Below, in pieces: positions 47,804 to 57,084 of a stretch of 64,000 nt of DNA (its first letter is position 1; each line of letters starts with the position of its first letter). Made by a program: the position numbers and the translations under genes. The notes under the pieces were generated by a model. It made no database searches, was not told the origin of the DNA, and worked only from the letters and a program-made list of their open reading frames with translations. The stretch comes from Hyphomonas sp. (GTDB lineage Bacteria; Pseudomonadota; Alphaproteobacteria; Caulobacterales; Hyphomonadaceae): the NCBI GenBank assembly GCA_013791775.1, contig VMTE01000022.1, positions 62,001 to 126,000 on the forward strand, given 5' to 3'.

Positions 47804-48274
47804 CTACGGGCCCTTTTCGCCGAGAACAGGCAGGATCCGCGACTTCTTGACGACCCCGTAGGCGAAGCTGGTCTCGATGGAGGCGATGCCGGGGAGCTTC
47901 TGGATGGTTTCCCGCACGAGATGCTCGTAATCCTCAAGGCTGCGCGCGACGACCCGGAGCTCGTAATCGGCGCCGCCGGTCATCAGGTAACAGTCGAGGA
48001 CGGCGTCGGTTTCGGCGATTTTCCGCTCGAAGGCCTGCACATTCTCCTGCGAATGGCTGGCGAGGCGGATGCGGACGAGACAGGTGATCGGATAGCCGCA
48101 GGCCTTCTGGTCAACCAGCGCGGTATATCCCCGGATCAGCCCCGAAGCCTCCAGATTGCGTACTCGCCGCAGGCAGGGCGACGGCGACAGACCCACCTCC
48201 TCGGCCAGCTCGAGATTGGTCAGGCGGCCGTCGCGCTGGAGGGCTCGGATAATCTTGGCATCTATTGCGTCCAT
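47804..48274 (-). CDS. Lrp/AsnC family transcriptional regulator
   Basis: A 156-residue feast/famine regulator. The HTH is LDAIDAKII-type text (MDAIDAKIIRALQRDGRLTN, EVGLSPSPCLRRVRNLEASG) and the C-terminal RAM ligand domain includes YLMTGGADYELRVVARSLED. I prefer ATG 48274 because AAAGAG lies 7 bases before it; ATG 48292 lacks an SD and would start inside the palindrome. It is divergent from methionine gamma-lyase, so it probably controls that gene in response to methionine or another amino acid, like the MdeR/MdeA pair in Pseudomonas. Confidence 0.93.
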   Translation of the reverse strand: MDAIDAKIIRALQRDGRLTNLELAEEVGLSPSPCLRRVRNLEASGLIRGYTALVDQKACGYPITCLVRIRLASHSQENVQAFERKIAETDAVLDCYLMTGGADYELRVVARSLEDYEHLVRETIQKLPGIASIETSFAYGVVKKSRILPVLGEKGP

Positions 48275-48286
48275 AAATGCTCTTTG

Positions 48287-48301
48287 TGGCATTTAATGCC
48301 A
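48287..48301. promoter_or_regulatory. Candidate Lrp-type operator between lrp and megL
   Basis: TGGCATT-T-AATGCCA is a perfect 15-base palindrome 13 bases upstream of the preferred lrp start (48274) and 83 bases before the megL ATG. Position and dyad suit autoregulation of the regulator and control of the divergent lyase. Confidence 0.6.
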
Positions 48302-48359
48302 GTTTGCAATGTTTTTTGGGCACAATTCGGCAGGTATTACCTAGGGGAAGGTGCTATAC

Positions 48360-48372
48360 TGTTCACAGAACA
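48360..48372. promoter_or_regulatory. Small dyad at the megL start region
   Basis: TGTTC-ACA-GAACA (48360-48372) is a perfect 5-bp dyad overlapping the ribosome binding region of megL (GGGAG at 48373-48377). A TATACT at 48355-48360 just before it could be a -10. It may be a second operator or chance. Confidence 0.35.
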
Positions 48373-48383
48373 GGGAGATGATC

Positions 48384-49586
48384 ATGGCTTTTGACGCAAA
48401 CCGCCCGCTTGGCCCGGCCACCCGCGCCATCCACCACGGCTACGACCCGGCCGAAAACGGCAATGCGCTGACCCCGCCGCTGCACCTGACCTCGACCTTT
48501 GCCTTCCCCGACGCCGAGACCGGCGGCGCGCTGTTTGCCGGCGAGGCCGAAGGCCACATCTATTCGCGCATCTCGAACCCGACGGTCGCCCTGCTCGAAA
48601 GCCGCATCGCCAGCCTCGAAGGCGCCGAAGCCGGCCTCGCCACGGCGAGCGGCATGGGCGCCATCTCCTCGCTGATGTGGACCCTGCTGAAACCGGGCGA
48701 CGAGATCATCACCGACAAGACACTGTACGGGTGCACGTTCGCGTTCATGCGCGACGGCCTGTCACGCTTCGGCATCAAGATCACCCATGTGGACCTGCGC
48801 GAACCGGCGAACCTGGCGAACGCGATCAGCGGCCAGACGCGCATCGTCTATTTCGAAACCCCGGCGAACCCGAACATGCGCCTCGTGGACATTGCCGCCG
48901 TGAGCCGCATGGCGCATGCGGCCGGCGCCCTGGTGGTGGTGGACAACACCTATGCCTCGCCGCTGATCACGCGGCCGATCGAACTCGGCGCAGACTTTGT
49001 CGTCCACTCGGCCACCAAATACCTGGGCGGGCACGGCGACCTCGTGGCCGGCATCGTGCTGGGCAAGGCGGGCGCCATCAAGCAGGTCCGCATGATCGGC
49101 GTGAAGGACATGACCGGCTCGGTGATGGCGCCGTTCAATGCCATGCTGGTGATGCGCGGCCTAAAGACCTTGCAGCTGCGCATGGCGCGCCACTGCGAAA
49201 CCGGGATGCGCGTTGCCGAATGGCTGGAAGCGCAGCCGGGCGTCGAGGCGGTGTATTATCCGGGCCTCAAAAGCCACCCGCAGCACGACCTGGCGCGGCG
49301 CCAGATGGCGGGCTTCGGCGGCATGATCGCACTGGAACTGAAGGGCGGCTACGCGGCCGGCCTCGCCATGATGAACCGTCTGCAGATGATCCGCCGCGCG
49401 GTGAGCCTGGGCGACGCCGAGTCGCTGATCCAGCACCCGGCCAGCATGACGCACTCAACCTATTCCCCGGACGAACGCCTCGCACACGGCATCAGCGACG
49501 GCCTGGTGCGCCTGTCGGTGGGGCTGGAGGACGCCGAAGACATCCTTGCCGATCTGGCGGACGCGCTGGGGACGAACGAGCGCTAG
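48384..49586 (+). CDS. megL: Methionine gamma-lyase
   Basis: A 400-residue PLP enzyme that splits methionine to methanethiol, 2-oxobutyrate and ammonia. The PLP lysine is Lys212 in SATKYLGGHGD. Cys117 in YGCTFAF is the active-site cysteine diagnostic of methionine gamma-lyase, which separates it from cystathionine gamma-synthase and gamma-lyase (Gly or other at this site). VDNTYASPLITRP and YSRISNPT are Cys/Met metabolism family blocks. ATG 48384 follows GGGAG at 7 bases. Divergent from an Lrp-type regulator. Confidence 0.93.
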   Translation: MAFDANRPLGPATRAIHHGYDPAENGNALTPPLHLTSTFAFPDAETGGALFAGEAEGHIYSRISNPTVALLESRIASLEGAEAGLATASGMGAISSLMWTLLKPGDEIITDKTLYGCTFAFMRDGLSRFGIKITHVDLREPANLANAISGQTRIVYFETPANPNMRLVDIAAVSRMAHAAGALVVVDNTYASPLITRPIELGADFVVHSATKYLGGHGDLVAGIVLGKAGAIKQVRMIGVKDMTGSVMAPFNAMLVMRGLKTLQLRMARHCETGMRVAEWLEAQPGVEAVYYPGLKSHPQHDLARRQMAGFGGMIALELKGGYAAGLAMMNRLQMIRRAVSLGDAESLIQHPASMTHSTYSPDERLAHGISDGLVRLSVGLEDAEDILADLADALGTNER

Positions 49587-49948
49587 CCAACCACGGCATA
49601 CTCGTCGCTGAACCAGAGCGGGGAGTTGGCGAGGTCGATGAATTTCTTCTCGTCTTCCAGCAGTTCGGCGCCGGCTTTGATGGCCGCCTCGCTGGTGTTC
49701 GCCGCCATCGCCTCTTCGCTCTCGAACCAGAGCTCGGCGACGCCGTCATAGGCCTCCGGGCCGCCGCGTGACGCCTGCATGGCGGCGTTGAGCGCGTCGT
49801 GGCCGGTATGGGCCTGGACGTAACGCAATATGCCGAGTGTCCTGGCGTGCTCGGCCACCAGCGGAGCGTGCTGCTCGCGCCAGTAGCGCTGGAATTCTTC
49901 GCGGCTGAGATGCGGCAGGCGGCGCAGACAGAAGGTGAGCTTGATCAC
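49583..49948 (-). CDS. EthD domain protein
   Basis: A 121-residue ferredoxin-like alpha/beta-barrel protein (VIKLTFCLRRLPHLSREEFQ, YWREQHAPLVAEHARTLGIL, VAELWFESEEAMAANTSEAA), an EthD-type stress/monooxygenase fold. The start is a GTG at 49948 overlapping the stop of the upstream acyl-CoA dehydrogenase gene as GTGA, which shows translational coupling. Known EthD proteins assist or act in aromatic and ether breakdown. Here its partner is the acyl-CoA dehydrogenase. Convergent 4-base overlap with megL. Confidence 0.83.
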   Translation of the reverse strand: MIKLTFCLRRLPHLSREEFQRYWREQHAPLVAEHARTLGILRYVQAHTGHDALNAAMQASRGGPEAYDGVAELWFESEEAMAANTSEAAIKAGAELLEDEKKFIDLANSPLWFSDEYAVVG

Positions 49949-51180
49949 AGGAGGTCGCCGCCCGCCGCCGCCGCCGTCGTGCCGTCCTTCTTGAAGGCGC
50001 GGATGACGTTCTTGCCCGTGATCCACTTGTGCACCTCATCCGGCCCGTCAACGAGGCGCTGGGAGCGGATGTGCGTGTACCAGGCGGCCAGCGGCGTATC
50101 GAGCGAATAGCCAAGCGCGCCGTGCAGCTGGATCGCGGTGTCGACCACGTCATGCACCATGTTGGCGAGGAAGACCTTGGCGATGCCGTTTTCCTGGCGG
50201 ATGTCCAGGCCGTTTTCGGCCTTATAGGCAATGTGCATCAGCATCAGGCGCGCGATATAGATCTTGCTGGCGCAGTCGGCGAGCATGAACTGCACGCCCT
50301 GCCGGTCTTCGAGACCCTTGCCGAAGGTCGAGCGTTTCGTGACATGCTCCGTAGCCAGATCGAGTGCGCGTTGGGCCATCGCCACATTGTGCATGCCATG
50401 GCGCAGGCGCCCGTAAGCGAGCCGGTGCTGACCCATGGCGAAGCCCATCCCCTCCCCGCCGAGCAGGTTTTCTTCCGGCACGATGAGGTTGTCGATCTTC
50501 ACCTCGGCATGGCCACCGCCCATCTCCGCATAGTGCGGGCCGTGCACGGCCATCGTGGGGATGTCGCGAATGATGTTGTAACCCGGGTTTGGCAGTTCGA
50601 CGATGAAGGTCGAATATTGCTGGTGGCGCGGGGCTTCCGGATTGGTCTTCGCCATCACCACCGCGATGTCGGCGGCGGTCGCGGCGCTGGAGAACCATTT
50701 CTCGCCACTGAGAACGTAGTTGCCCTTGCCGTCCTTGATAGCGGTGGTCTTCATGCCGGTCGCGTCAGCTCCGGCGGCCTTCTCGGTCATCGAATAGCAG
50801 ATGCGCTTGTCGCCGTTGAACAGCGGCTTGAGGTATTTCTCCTTCTGGAAGTCCGTGCCGTGCGCGAGCAGCGTCAGCATGGTCGCGTCATCGGGGCCCT
50901 GGGAGTTCATCGACAGGGCGCCGAGATGGCTGTGGCCGAGCTCCATCTGCACGAGCGCGTTGGCGAGTGGCCCGAGTCCCATGCCGCCATGCTCGACCGG
51001 GATGAAGGGCAGCCAGAGACCCTGCGCGCGGGCCTTCTTGCGCAGCGCCGCAAGGACGGTCTTGAAGGGTTTGCCCTCGGCCATCTCCTGTTCGGCAGGG
51101 ACGCATTCCTCCTGCACCCATTTGCGCACGCGCTCGCGTACTTCCCTGGCATCTTCCGGAATCGTGAAATCAATCGCCAT
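49945..51180 (-). CDS. Acyl-CoA dehydrogenase
   Basis: A 411-residue FAD enzyme that oxidises an acyl-CoA to the 2-enoyl-CoA. The N-terminal helical domain (MAIDFTIPEDAREVRERVRK), the flavin segment CYSMTEKAAGADATGMKTTA with NYVLSGEKWFSSAATAADIA, and the C-terminal ALGYSLDTPLAAWYTHIRSQ-RLVDGPDEVHKW are standard. The chain-length specificity cannot be read. It is the first gene of a pair with the EthD protein. ATG 51180 follows GGAGAA. Confidence 0.9.
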   Translation of the reverse strand: MAIDFTIPEDAREVRERVRKWVQEECVPAEQEMAEGKPFKTVLAALRKKARAQGLWLPFIPVEHGGMGLGPLANALVQMELGHSHLGALSMNSQGPDDATMLTLLAHGTDFQKEKYLKPLFNGDKRICYSMTEKAAGADATGMKTTAIKDGKGNYVLSGEKWFSSAATAADIAVVMAKTNPEAPRHQQYSTFIVELPNPGYNIIRDIPTMAVHGPHYAEMGGGHAEVKIDNLIVPEENLLGGEGMGFAMGQHRLAYGRLRHGMHNVAMAQRALDLATEHVTKRSTFGKGLEDRQGVQFMLADCASKIYIARLMLMHIAYKAENGLDIRQENGIAKVFLANMVHDVVDTAIQLHGALGYSLDTPLAAWYTHIRSQRLVDGPDEVHKWITGKNVIRAFKKDGTTAAAAGGDLL

Positions 51181-51251
51181 GGCCGTCTTCTCCCTGTTCT
51201 TTGGACGGGAGGCTAACCCCGAACGGGCAGGCAAAAAAGGCTGCCTTCGCG

Positions 51252-51998
51252 TCAGGGGGCGGGCGGATAGTCCACGCGTTCGAGATACAGCCCGTCGCTC
51301 GGCGCCACGGGACCGCAGGCCGTGCGGTCGGCGGCGGCGAGGATCTCGCTGATCCAGTCCGGGCGCTGGAAACCGCGGCCGACTTCGACGAGGCTGCCCA
51401 CCATAGAACGGACCTGGCGGTGCAGGAAGCTCTGCGCCGAGCAGGTGATTTCGATCCGGTCGCCGAAGCGGGCAACATCCAGCCGGTCCAGCGTCTTCAC
51501 CGGGCTCGCCGCCTGGCAGGCGGTGTCGCGGAACGTGGTGAAGTCATGCTTGCCCAGCAGGCGCTGCGCGGCGGCGTGCATGGCGGCGGCGTCCAGCTTC
51601 GAGGGCACACGCCAGGCAAGACCGCGCTCCAGCGTCAAGTCGGCGCGGCGGTTGATGATGACATAGCGATAGTGGCGCGCGGCGGCGCTGAAACGGGCGT
51701 GGAAGTCCTCGCTGACGATCTCCGCCTTCAGCACGGCGATGAGGTGCGGGCGCAGGTGGAAGTTCATCGCGTCGGCGACCTTGTCCGGCCGGTCCTGAAG
51801 AAGATCCATGTGGGCCACCTGGCCTGTGGCATGGACGCCGGAATCGGTGCGCCCGGCCCCGATGACGTCGACCGGCGCGCCATCGAGTTTCGCGGCGGCC
51901 TCTTCCAGCGCGGCCTGCACGGTGGGCACACCGGGCAACTTCATCCAGCCCTGATAGGGGCCGCCATGGTATTCGATCAGGAGCTTGTAACGCGGCAT
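51252..51998 (-). CDS. truA: tRNA pseudouridine synthase TruA
   Basis: A 248-residue enzyme that makes pseudouridine at positions 38-40 of the tRNA anticodon arm. The catalytic Asp lies in [17 protein letters not shown] at about residue 52, with the [21 protein letters not shown]-terminal block and the [19 protein letters not shown] basic pocket. ATG 51998 gives [13 protein letters not shown]. It is upstream of the acyl-CoA dehydrogenase on the same strand, 71 bases away, probably unrelated in function. Confidence 0.95.
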   Translation of the reverse strand: MPRYKLLIEYHGGPYQGWMKLPGVPTVQAALEEAAAKLDGAPVDVIGAGRTDSGVHATGQVAHMDLLQDRPDKVADAMNFHLRPHLIAVLKAEIVSEDFHARFSAAARHYRYVIINRRADLTLERGLAWRVPSKLDAAAMHAAAQRLLGKHDFTTFRDTACQAASPVKTLDRLDVARFGDRIEITCSAQSFLHRQVRSMVGSLVEVGRGFQRPDWISEILAAADRTACGPVAPSDGLYLERVDYPPAP

Positions 51999-52029
51999 GG
52001 AATGGCGCTGCCAGCCCGGCGCGGTTTGG

Positions 52030-52302
52030 TCAACTCTCCGGTTCGGAGTGGTGCAGCTTCAGCCAGATGATAGCCGTGAACATGACAACCGCCACGCCGT
52101 TCCAGAACATGATGCTGGGTGCCTGCTCGAGCCAGCCATAAAGGCCCCAGAGGACAGATCCGGTCAGCGCCATCAGGAACATGGTGAGCGAGACATCGCG
52201 GGCCTGACGGGTGCGGATGATCTTGATGGCCTGCGGGGCGGAAGCGAATGTACCGAATAGGCCGGCGACGAGGCCGAGGAGTTCGGTGGCGGAGACTTGC
52301 AT
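52030..52302 (-). CDS. SemiSWEET-type sugar transporter
   Basis: A 90-residue protein with three membrane helices and the PQ-loop core: [20 protein letters not shown], then [19 protein letters not shown] and [19 protein letters not shown] with the conserved WNG-type Asn. This is the size and pattern of bacterial SemiSWEETs, which dimerise to facilitate passage of sugars. The start [12 protein letters not shown] at 52302 was chosen; the longer frame to 52404 is out of character. It is 31 bases upstream of truA. Confidence 0.87.
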   Translation of the reverse strand: MQVSATELLGLVAGLFGTFASAPQAIKIIRTRQARDVSLTMFLMALTGSVLWGLYGWLEQAPSIMFWNGVAVVMFTAIIWLKLHHSEPES

Positions 52303-52316
52303 GGGGCGGGCCCCTT

Positions 52317-52805
52317 TCAGCTGAAGGCGCGGGGATAGGTGAGTGTGCCGGAGGTCGGGCCGCCCGGCGCGAGGCGGATCGCCATGAAATGCGGGCCGGA
52401 CCATGGGGCGGCGAAAGACTGCGCGGTTTCCGCCGCGAAGCCGAAACGCGGATAGTAGGTGTCGTGGCCGAGGACGAAGACAATGGTTTCGCCGAGCATG
52501 TCGAGTTCCTCGAGTCCGGTGCGGACGAGATAGCTGCCGATGCCGGACTTCTGGAGGCAGGGCTTTGCGCTCAACGGGCCGAGGCCGGCACCGGCAGGTT
52601 CGCCATCGATCAGGATACGGAAGAATTCTATATGGCCGACGAGACCGCTTTCATTCTCGGCAACGAGCGAGATGAGGCTGTCTCCGTCCGCCTGAAGCTG
52701 GCGCGTGACGCGCGCCTCGTCCGGTCCGCCGAAAGCGGCCTCATTCAGTGCGGCGATAGCGTCCATGTCTTCCGGCGTTGCGGTGCGCGTCCAGAAGTCG
52801 ATCAT
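52317..52805 (-). CDS. GNAT family N-acetyltransferase (YhbS-like)
   Basis: A 162-residue acetyltransferase. Visible GNAT elements are [20 protein letters not shown] at the start, [20 protein letters not shown], a CoA loop [20 protein letters not shown], and [20 protein letters not shown] then [10 protein letters not shown], as in YhbS-type proteins. Substrate unknown. Its ATG at 52805 overlaps the fmt stop as ATGA, so it is the downstream part of the def-fmt operon. It is followed by the SemiSWEET gene. Confidence 0.87.
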   Translation of the reverse strand: MIDFWTRTATPEDMDAIAALNEAAFGGPDEARVTRQLQADGDSLISLVAENESGLVGHIEFFRILIDGEPAGAGLGPLSAKPCLQKSGIGSYLVRTGLEELDMLGETIVFVLGHDTYYPRFGFAAETAQSFAAPWSGPHFMAIRLAPGGPTSGTLTYPRAFS

Positions 52806-53761
52806 GCAAGCCGGTCTCCGGGGGCGAGCGGCGTGCCAGCGAGGAAGTCGCGCGCGTCCAGCGGCTTTCCGCCGGGCTTCTGCAGTTTCAGAAGTCGAAC
52901 CGCGCGGCCATCGCCGCAGGCGACGGCGAGGCGGTCGTCGATCAGCGTGCCGGGGGCGGCGGCGGTGGCCACACCCGTCAGCTCACTGAACAGCAGTTTC
53001 AGCCGGACAGGCCCCTGCCCGAGATCGGCTTCGCACCAGGCGCCGGGGGCGGGCGCGAGGCCGCGGATCTGGCAGTCGATTTCGGCGGCGGGGCGCGTCC
53101 AGTCGATGCGCTGATCCTCGGCGGTGATTTTTTGGGCATAGGTCATGCCGGCTTCGGCCTGCGGGACAGGCTGCAGGCTGCAATCGGCCAGACCGGCCAG
53201 CGCGCGGGGCGCGAGCTGCGCGGCAAGCATTGCGAGCCGGTCGTACAGCGTGCCCGCCGTATCCTCCCGGGTGATCGGTGTGCGGACGGAGGCGAGGACC
53301 GGGCCGGTGTCGAGCCCGGCTTCCATCAGCATCGCGTCCACGCCGGTTTCGGTGTCACCCGCCATGATCGCGCGTTGGATCGGCGCAGCGCCCCGCCAGC
53401 GCGGCAAGATCGAGGCGTGCAGGTTGAGGCAGCCGAGGCGCGGCGCATCGAGGATCGGCTGCGGCAGGATCAGGCCGTAGGCAACGACCACAGCGGCATC
53501 AAGATTCAGCGCGGCAAAGGCCGCCTGCTCTTCCGGCTTCTTCAGCGATTTCGGTGTGCGCACGTCGAGGCCCCGCGCTTCGGCAAAGGCATGTACCGGC
53601 GTCGGCGTCAGCTTCTGACCCCTCCCCGCCGGGCGCGGCGGCTGGGAATAGACGCATGCAATCCCATGGCCCGCCGCGATCAACGCTTCGAGCACGTCGA
53701 GCGCGATGCCGGGGCTACCCATGAAGGCGATGCGGAGGGGTTTGATCAGTTCGTTTGACAT
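52802..53761 (-). CDS. fmt: Methionyl-tRNA formyltransferase
   Basis: A 319-residue enzyme that formylates initiator Met-tRNA using 10-formyl-THF. The active-site block is [20 protein letters not shown] (Asn-x-His, and the loop equivalent to SLLPRWRG), with [20 protein letters not shown] after it. [20 protein letters not shown] is the formyl-THF Rossmann start. The start ATG 53761 gives [14 protein letters not shown] small gene ends 16 bases inside fmt, and def lies just upstream. Confidence 0.95.
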   Translation of the reverse strand: MSNELIKPLRIAFMGSPGIALDVLEALIAAGHGIACVYSQPPRPAGRGQKLTPTPVHAFAEARGLDVRTPKSLKKPEEQAAFAALNLDAAVVVAYGLILPQPILDAPRLGCLNLHASILPRWRGAAPIQRAIMAGDTETGVDAMLMEAGLDTGPVLASVRTPITREDTAGTLYDRLAMLAAQLAPRALAGLADCSLQPVPQAEAGMTYAQKITAEDQRIDWTRPAAEIDCQIRGLAPAPGAWCEADLGQGPVRLKLLFSELTGVATAAAPGTLIDDRLAVACGDGRAVRLLKLQKPGGKPLDARDFLAGTPLAPGDRLA

Positions 53762-53913
53762 GCGCGGGCGTCATAATCCCACGCCCCGCCCCGGTCGAGA
53801 CAAGAGTTGATGTGGCCTGCCGTCCGCATTCGGTCCATCCCCCAGACAGCCGCAACCGACAAGACGACAATGACCAACGCGCCTGCGACTGCAATCAGCG
53901 AGCGCTTCGTCAT
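53746..53913 (-). CDS. Small single-pass membrane protein between def and fmt
   Basis: A 55-residue gene from ATG 53913 to TGA at 53746-53748, short of common length cut-offs. The product starts [20 protein letters not shown], a basic residue pair and one hydrophobic helix, then turns to [20 protein letters not shown] with two cysteines, resembling the short C-terminal Cys motifs found in a small-protein type that I recall from related genomes. The last 16 bases overlap the fmt start, and the def stop lies 5 bases before its ATG, so it is built into the def-fmt operon. Function unknown. Confidence 0.7.
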   Translation of the reverse strand: MTKRSLIAVAGALVIVVLSVAAVWGMDRMRTAGHINSCLDRGGAWDYDARACQTN

Positions 53914-53917
53914 CGGC

Positions 53918-54448
53918 TCAGTTCGCGTCTTCGCGGATGGCGCGGAGTTTGGCTTTTTTCACCTTGTCGATCGCGCGCTGGCGTTTCAGGCGCGACAGGT
54001 GGTCGATGAACAGCGTGCCGTCGAGATGGTCCATCTCGTGCTGGATGCAGACGGCGTAGAGGTCCTCGGCCCACTCGTCCACTGGGTTGCCGTTGTAGTC
54101 GAGATACTTGATCCGGCAGCGGACCGGGCGCTCGACCTCGTCGAAGATATCCGGCACCGAGAGGCAGCCCTCTTCATAGGGCCTCGTCTCTTCGACCGTT
54201 TCCACGATCTCCGGGTTGACGAAGTAGCGCGGGGTTTTTTCTTCGTCGTCCCGGGCAAGATCCATGACGATGATGCGCAGCGGCACACCGATCTGAATGG
54301 CCGCGAGGCCGATGCCGGGCGCGGCGTACATGGTTTCCAACATGTCATCCATCAGCGCCCGGTGCGCGTCGGTCACCCCGCCTTCGACGGGTTTCGACAC
54401 GTCTTTCAGGCGCGGATCAGGGACAGTGAGGATATCGCGGAGAGCCAT
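53918..54448 (-). CDS. def: Peptide deformylase
   Basis: A 176-residue metalloenzyme that removes the N-formyl group from new proteins. The three motifs are [19 protein letters not shown] (Cys ligand) and [12 protein letters not shown] (two His ligands and the catalytic Glu). The AAIQ variant of motif I is common in Alphaproteobacteria. The start ATG 54448 gives [14 protein letters not shown]. It begins the def - small gene - fmt - GNAT operon on the minus strand, which fits its role before fmt action in initiation turnover. Confidence 0.96.
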   Translation of the reverse strand: MALRDILTVPDPRLKDVSKPVEGGVTDAHRALMDDMLETMYAAPGIGLAAIQIGVPLRIIVMDLARDDEEKTPRYFVNPEIVETVEETRPYEEGCLSVPDIFDEVERPVRCRIKYLDYNGNPVDEWAEDLYAVCIQHEMDHLDGTLFIDHLSRLKRQRAIDKVKKAKLRAIREDAN

Positions 54449-54488
54449 GGGGTGGAGATATGCATGCCGGCCGGGGGCGTCAACGGGT

Positions 54489-55832
54489 CTATTCCGTCGC
54501 CAGCGCCTTGCGCGCCGGGGGCAGGTCCAGCTCGCCCGTGGTGGCGGCGGGGCGCGCCCGGGCCTCGATCTGCTTCGGTTCGGCGGCAGTTTTGGTGGGC
54601 GGGGCGATCGACAATTCCTCGAACCGGCGCAGGGTCGGCATCACCCGCTTGTCCACCGAGCCCATGACATCGTTGAAGGCATCGACCGAGCCGTTCAGGG
54701 ATTTTCCGAGTTTCTGCATGTGCTCGAGCATCTTGCCGATGCGCACATACAGCTCGGCGCCGAGATCGGCAGCCTCCATCGCATTGGCGTTCATCTCGTG
54801 CTGGCGCCAGAGGTGGGCGACCGTGCGGGCGAGCGCGATGAGTGTCGTCGGCGTGGTGACGATCACCATCTTGCCCATCGCCTTCTCGATCAGGTCCGGC
54901 GCCTGCTCCAGCGCGGCGGCGAAGAAATTCTCGCCGGGAATGAACATCGCGACATAGTCGAACCGGTTGCCGAGATTGGACTGGTAGTCCTTTGACGAGA
55001 GCAGGTTCACATGCCGCTGCACGCTGGCGGCGTGGGCCTTCAGGTGGGCGCCGCGCTGGGCGGGGTCGTCCGTGCCGGTGGCTGCCATGTAGGCGTCCAG
55101 CGACACCTTGGAATCGACCACGATCTGGCGCCCGCCGGGCAGGTGGATGATGGCGTCCGGGCGCTGGCGGCCCGTGTCGCTGGCTTCGCTGACCTGTTCG
55201 GAGAAATCGCAATGCTGGGACAGGCCGGCCTGTTCCATGACGTTGCGAAGCGTCATCTCGCCCCAGCGGCCGCCACCTTTGGGCGCGGTGAGCGCGCTGA
55301 CCAGCTTGCCAGTTTCTGCGGTGTGGACCTTGAGGCTCGCGTGGATCGCCTCGACCTGTTCCTTGAGAGCCGACTTATCCTCGGTGCGGACCTTTTCCAG
55401 CGCATCGACCTTCTGGCGGAAGGTTTCGAAATTCTCACCGATGGGCTTCATCAGTTCGGTCAGCTGGCCCTTGGCGCCTTCGCGGTGCTTCTCGAACGTC
55501 TCGTTCGCAAGCTGCAGGAACTGCGCATTGGCGCGGGCGAGCACGCCTTGCGCCATCTCGCCGAACTTGCGTTCCTCCTCATCGCTGCGGGCCTGCGCAG
55601 CAGCGAGCTTCAGCTCGGCTTCGCGCGCAAGGGCTTCCTGCGTACGGGCCCGCTGGCCGTTCCGCTCGGCCTCGGCCTGCGCCGCATCGAGATCGCGTTC
55701 CAGCAGCTGCCGGGCGATCCGGGCGCCCTGGCGCACCTGCCAGACGGCAAAGCCAAGTCCGATGGCTAAGGCCAGAAAGACAAGGTGCAGCGCGTCGAGC
55801 GCGACGGTTCCGAAGGTCATGATGGGGTCCAT
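54489..55832 (-). CDS. rmuC: DNA recombination protein RmuC
   Basis: A 447-residue protein with an N-terminal membrane segment ([20 protein letters not shown]), a long coiled-coil region ([20 protein letters not shown] and on to about residue 200) and a RmuC nuclease-like domain ([40 protein letters not shown]). RmuC limits inversions at inverted repeats; the biochemical activity is proposed but not settled. ATG 55832 was used; an in-frame [11 protein letters not shown] start at 55820 is possible. It is upstream of def on the same strand, 40 bases away. Confidence 0.92.
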   Translation of the reverse strand: MDPIMTFGTVALDALHLVFLALAIGLGFAVWQVRQGARIARQLLERDLDAAQAEAERNGQRARTQEALAREAELKLAAAQARSDEEERKFGEMAQGVLARANAQFLQLANETFEKHREGAKGQLTELMKPIGENFETFRQKVDALEKVRTEDKSALKEQVEAIHASLKVHTAETGKLVSALTAPKGGGRWGEMTLRNVMEQAGLSQHCDFSEQVSEASDTGRQRPDAIIHLPGGRQIVVDSKVSLDAYMAATGTDDPAQRGAHLKAHAASVQRHVNLLSSKDYQSNLGNRFDYVAMFIPGENFFAAALEQAPDLIEKAMGKMVIVTTPTTLIALARTVAHLWRQHEMNANAMEAADLGAELYVRIGKMLEHMQKLGKSLNGSVDAFNDVMGSVDKRVMPTLRRFEELSIAPPTKTAAEPKQIEARARPAATTGELDLPPARKALATE

Positions 55833-55891
55833 GGAAATCCCTTAAACCGATTCCCATGGAACATAATCGGAACAGAACGGCGCTGTCTACA

Positions 55892-55922
55892 CCTGAGGGG
55901 CGAGCGATCCCCTCCCCTCAGG
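55892..55922. terminator. Hairpin between nitronate monooxygenase and rmuC
   Basis: CCTGAGGGG (55892-55900) and CCCCTCAGG (55914-55922) are perfect 9-bp arms around 13 bases. On the minus strand it follows the monooxygenase stop by 65 bases and no T run follows, so a terminator is only possible; it may be a regulatory hairpin or REP-like unit. Confidence 0.4.
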
Positions 55923-55986
55923 CGAATTCAGGCCCCCGCAAAACAAGGGTTAACGGATCCGGATCAGAACCTGAACGCGGCGCGGA

Positions 55987-56964
55987 TCAGCCCGTCACTG
56001 CGCGCGCGAGGCGTTTGGTGATGATCTCCTCGGCCTGCGCCATGATCCGGTCGATCAGTTCCTTGCACGTCGGAATGTCGTAGATCAGGCCCGCGACCAT
56101 GCCGCACGACCAGGCGCCGGCATCCATCTGGCCTTCCAGCATGATCTTCGGATAAACGCCCGCGACTTCCTCGATGATGTCCTCGAACTTGAGGTTGGCG
56201 CCGAGGGCCTTCTCCTTGGCGAGCAGTTTCTCGACGGCGGCATTCTTCAGCACGCGTTCGGTGTTGCGCAGCGGGCGCATCACGAGGCGGGTGTCGAGTT
56301 CGGACGCGGCGACGAGCGCCTGTTTCACGTTCTCATGGACCGGCGCTTCCTTGGTGGCGATGAAGCGGGTGCCCATATTCATGCCCTCGGCGCCGAGCGC
56401 CATCGCGGCAACCAGCGAGCGGCCATCGGCCATGCCGCCGGAGGCGATGAAGGGAATGTCGAGTTCGTCCATCGCGCGCGGCAGCAGGATGAAGTTCGGT
56501 ACATCGTCTTCACCGGGGTGTCCGCCGCATTCGAACCCATCGACCGAGACCGCATCGCAACCGATGCTCTGCGCCTTCAGGGCGTGGCGCACGGCGGTGC
56601 ATTTGTGGATGACCCGGATGCCATGCTCCTTCAGCACCGGCAGGACCTGGACCGGATTGTTGCCGGCCGTCTCGACGACTTTCACGCCGCCTTCGATGAT
56701 GGCCTTCACATAGCCCGGATAGTCCGGCGCGTTGACGACCGGCAGGAAGGTGAGGTTCACGCCGATCGGCTTGTCGGTCATGTCGCGGCAGCGCGCGATC
56801 TCGTTGGCAAGGTCGCCCGGCGTGCGTTGGGTCAGCGCGGTGATCACGCCGAGGCCGCCGGCATTGGACACGGCCGCCGCCATCTCCGCAAAGCCGACAA
56901 AGTGCATGCCCCCCTGAACGATGGGGTGCTGGATTCCGAGCATTTCGGTAATACGGGTTTTCAT
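55987..56964 (-). CDS. Nitronate monooxygenase family protein (FMN-dependent)
   Basis: A 325-residue TIM-barrel flavoprotein. The start MKTRITEMLGIQHPIVQGGM is the FMN-binding N-terminal block, and GGMADGRSLVAAMALGAEGM then GTRFIATKEAPVHENVKQAL carry the flavin phosphate and the signature of class II nitronate monooxygenase/2-nitropropane dioxygenase family members. DGFECGGHPGEDDV has the conserved catalytic His. True nitronate activity is family-inferred. ATG 56964 was preferred over the longer frame. It is divergent from the phosphatase gene. Confidence 0.88.
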   Translation of the reverse strand: MKTRITEMLGIQHPIVQGGMHFVGFAEMAAAVSNAGGLGVITALTQRTPGDLANEIARCRDMTDKPIGVNLTFLPVVNAPDYPGYVKAIIEGGVKVVETAGNNPVQVLPVLKEHGIRVIHKCTAVRHALKAQSIGCDAVSVDGFECGGHPGEDDVPNFILLPRAMDELDIPFIASGGMADGRSLVAAMALGAEGMNMGTRFIATKEAPVHENVKQALVAASELDTRLVMRPLRNTERVLKNAAVEKLLAKEKALGANLKFEDIIEEVAGVYPKIMLEGQMDAGAWSCGMVAGLIYDIPTCKELIDRIMAQAEEIITKRLARAVTG

Positions 56965-57084
56965 GGGGGGCGTCCTCCGGTGCGGGTTTTGGTGCATCCT
57001 TGGCGAAACCGCCCGCAGGCTGCAAGTCTAACGGAAGGGAAGCCGGGTCTGGACAGGCAGGCCGGAAGGAGTCACCAAGCGCCG

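Noticed and set aside
54335-54352. AAIQ instead of AAPQ in deformylase motif I
   Set aside because: I recall this as a common alphaproteobacterial form; metal ligands and Glu are intact.
56335-57084. Long in-frame extension before the HAD phosphatase
   Set aside because: Antisense to the nitronate monooxygenase; the lipoprotein signal begins at ATG 57085.
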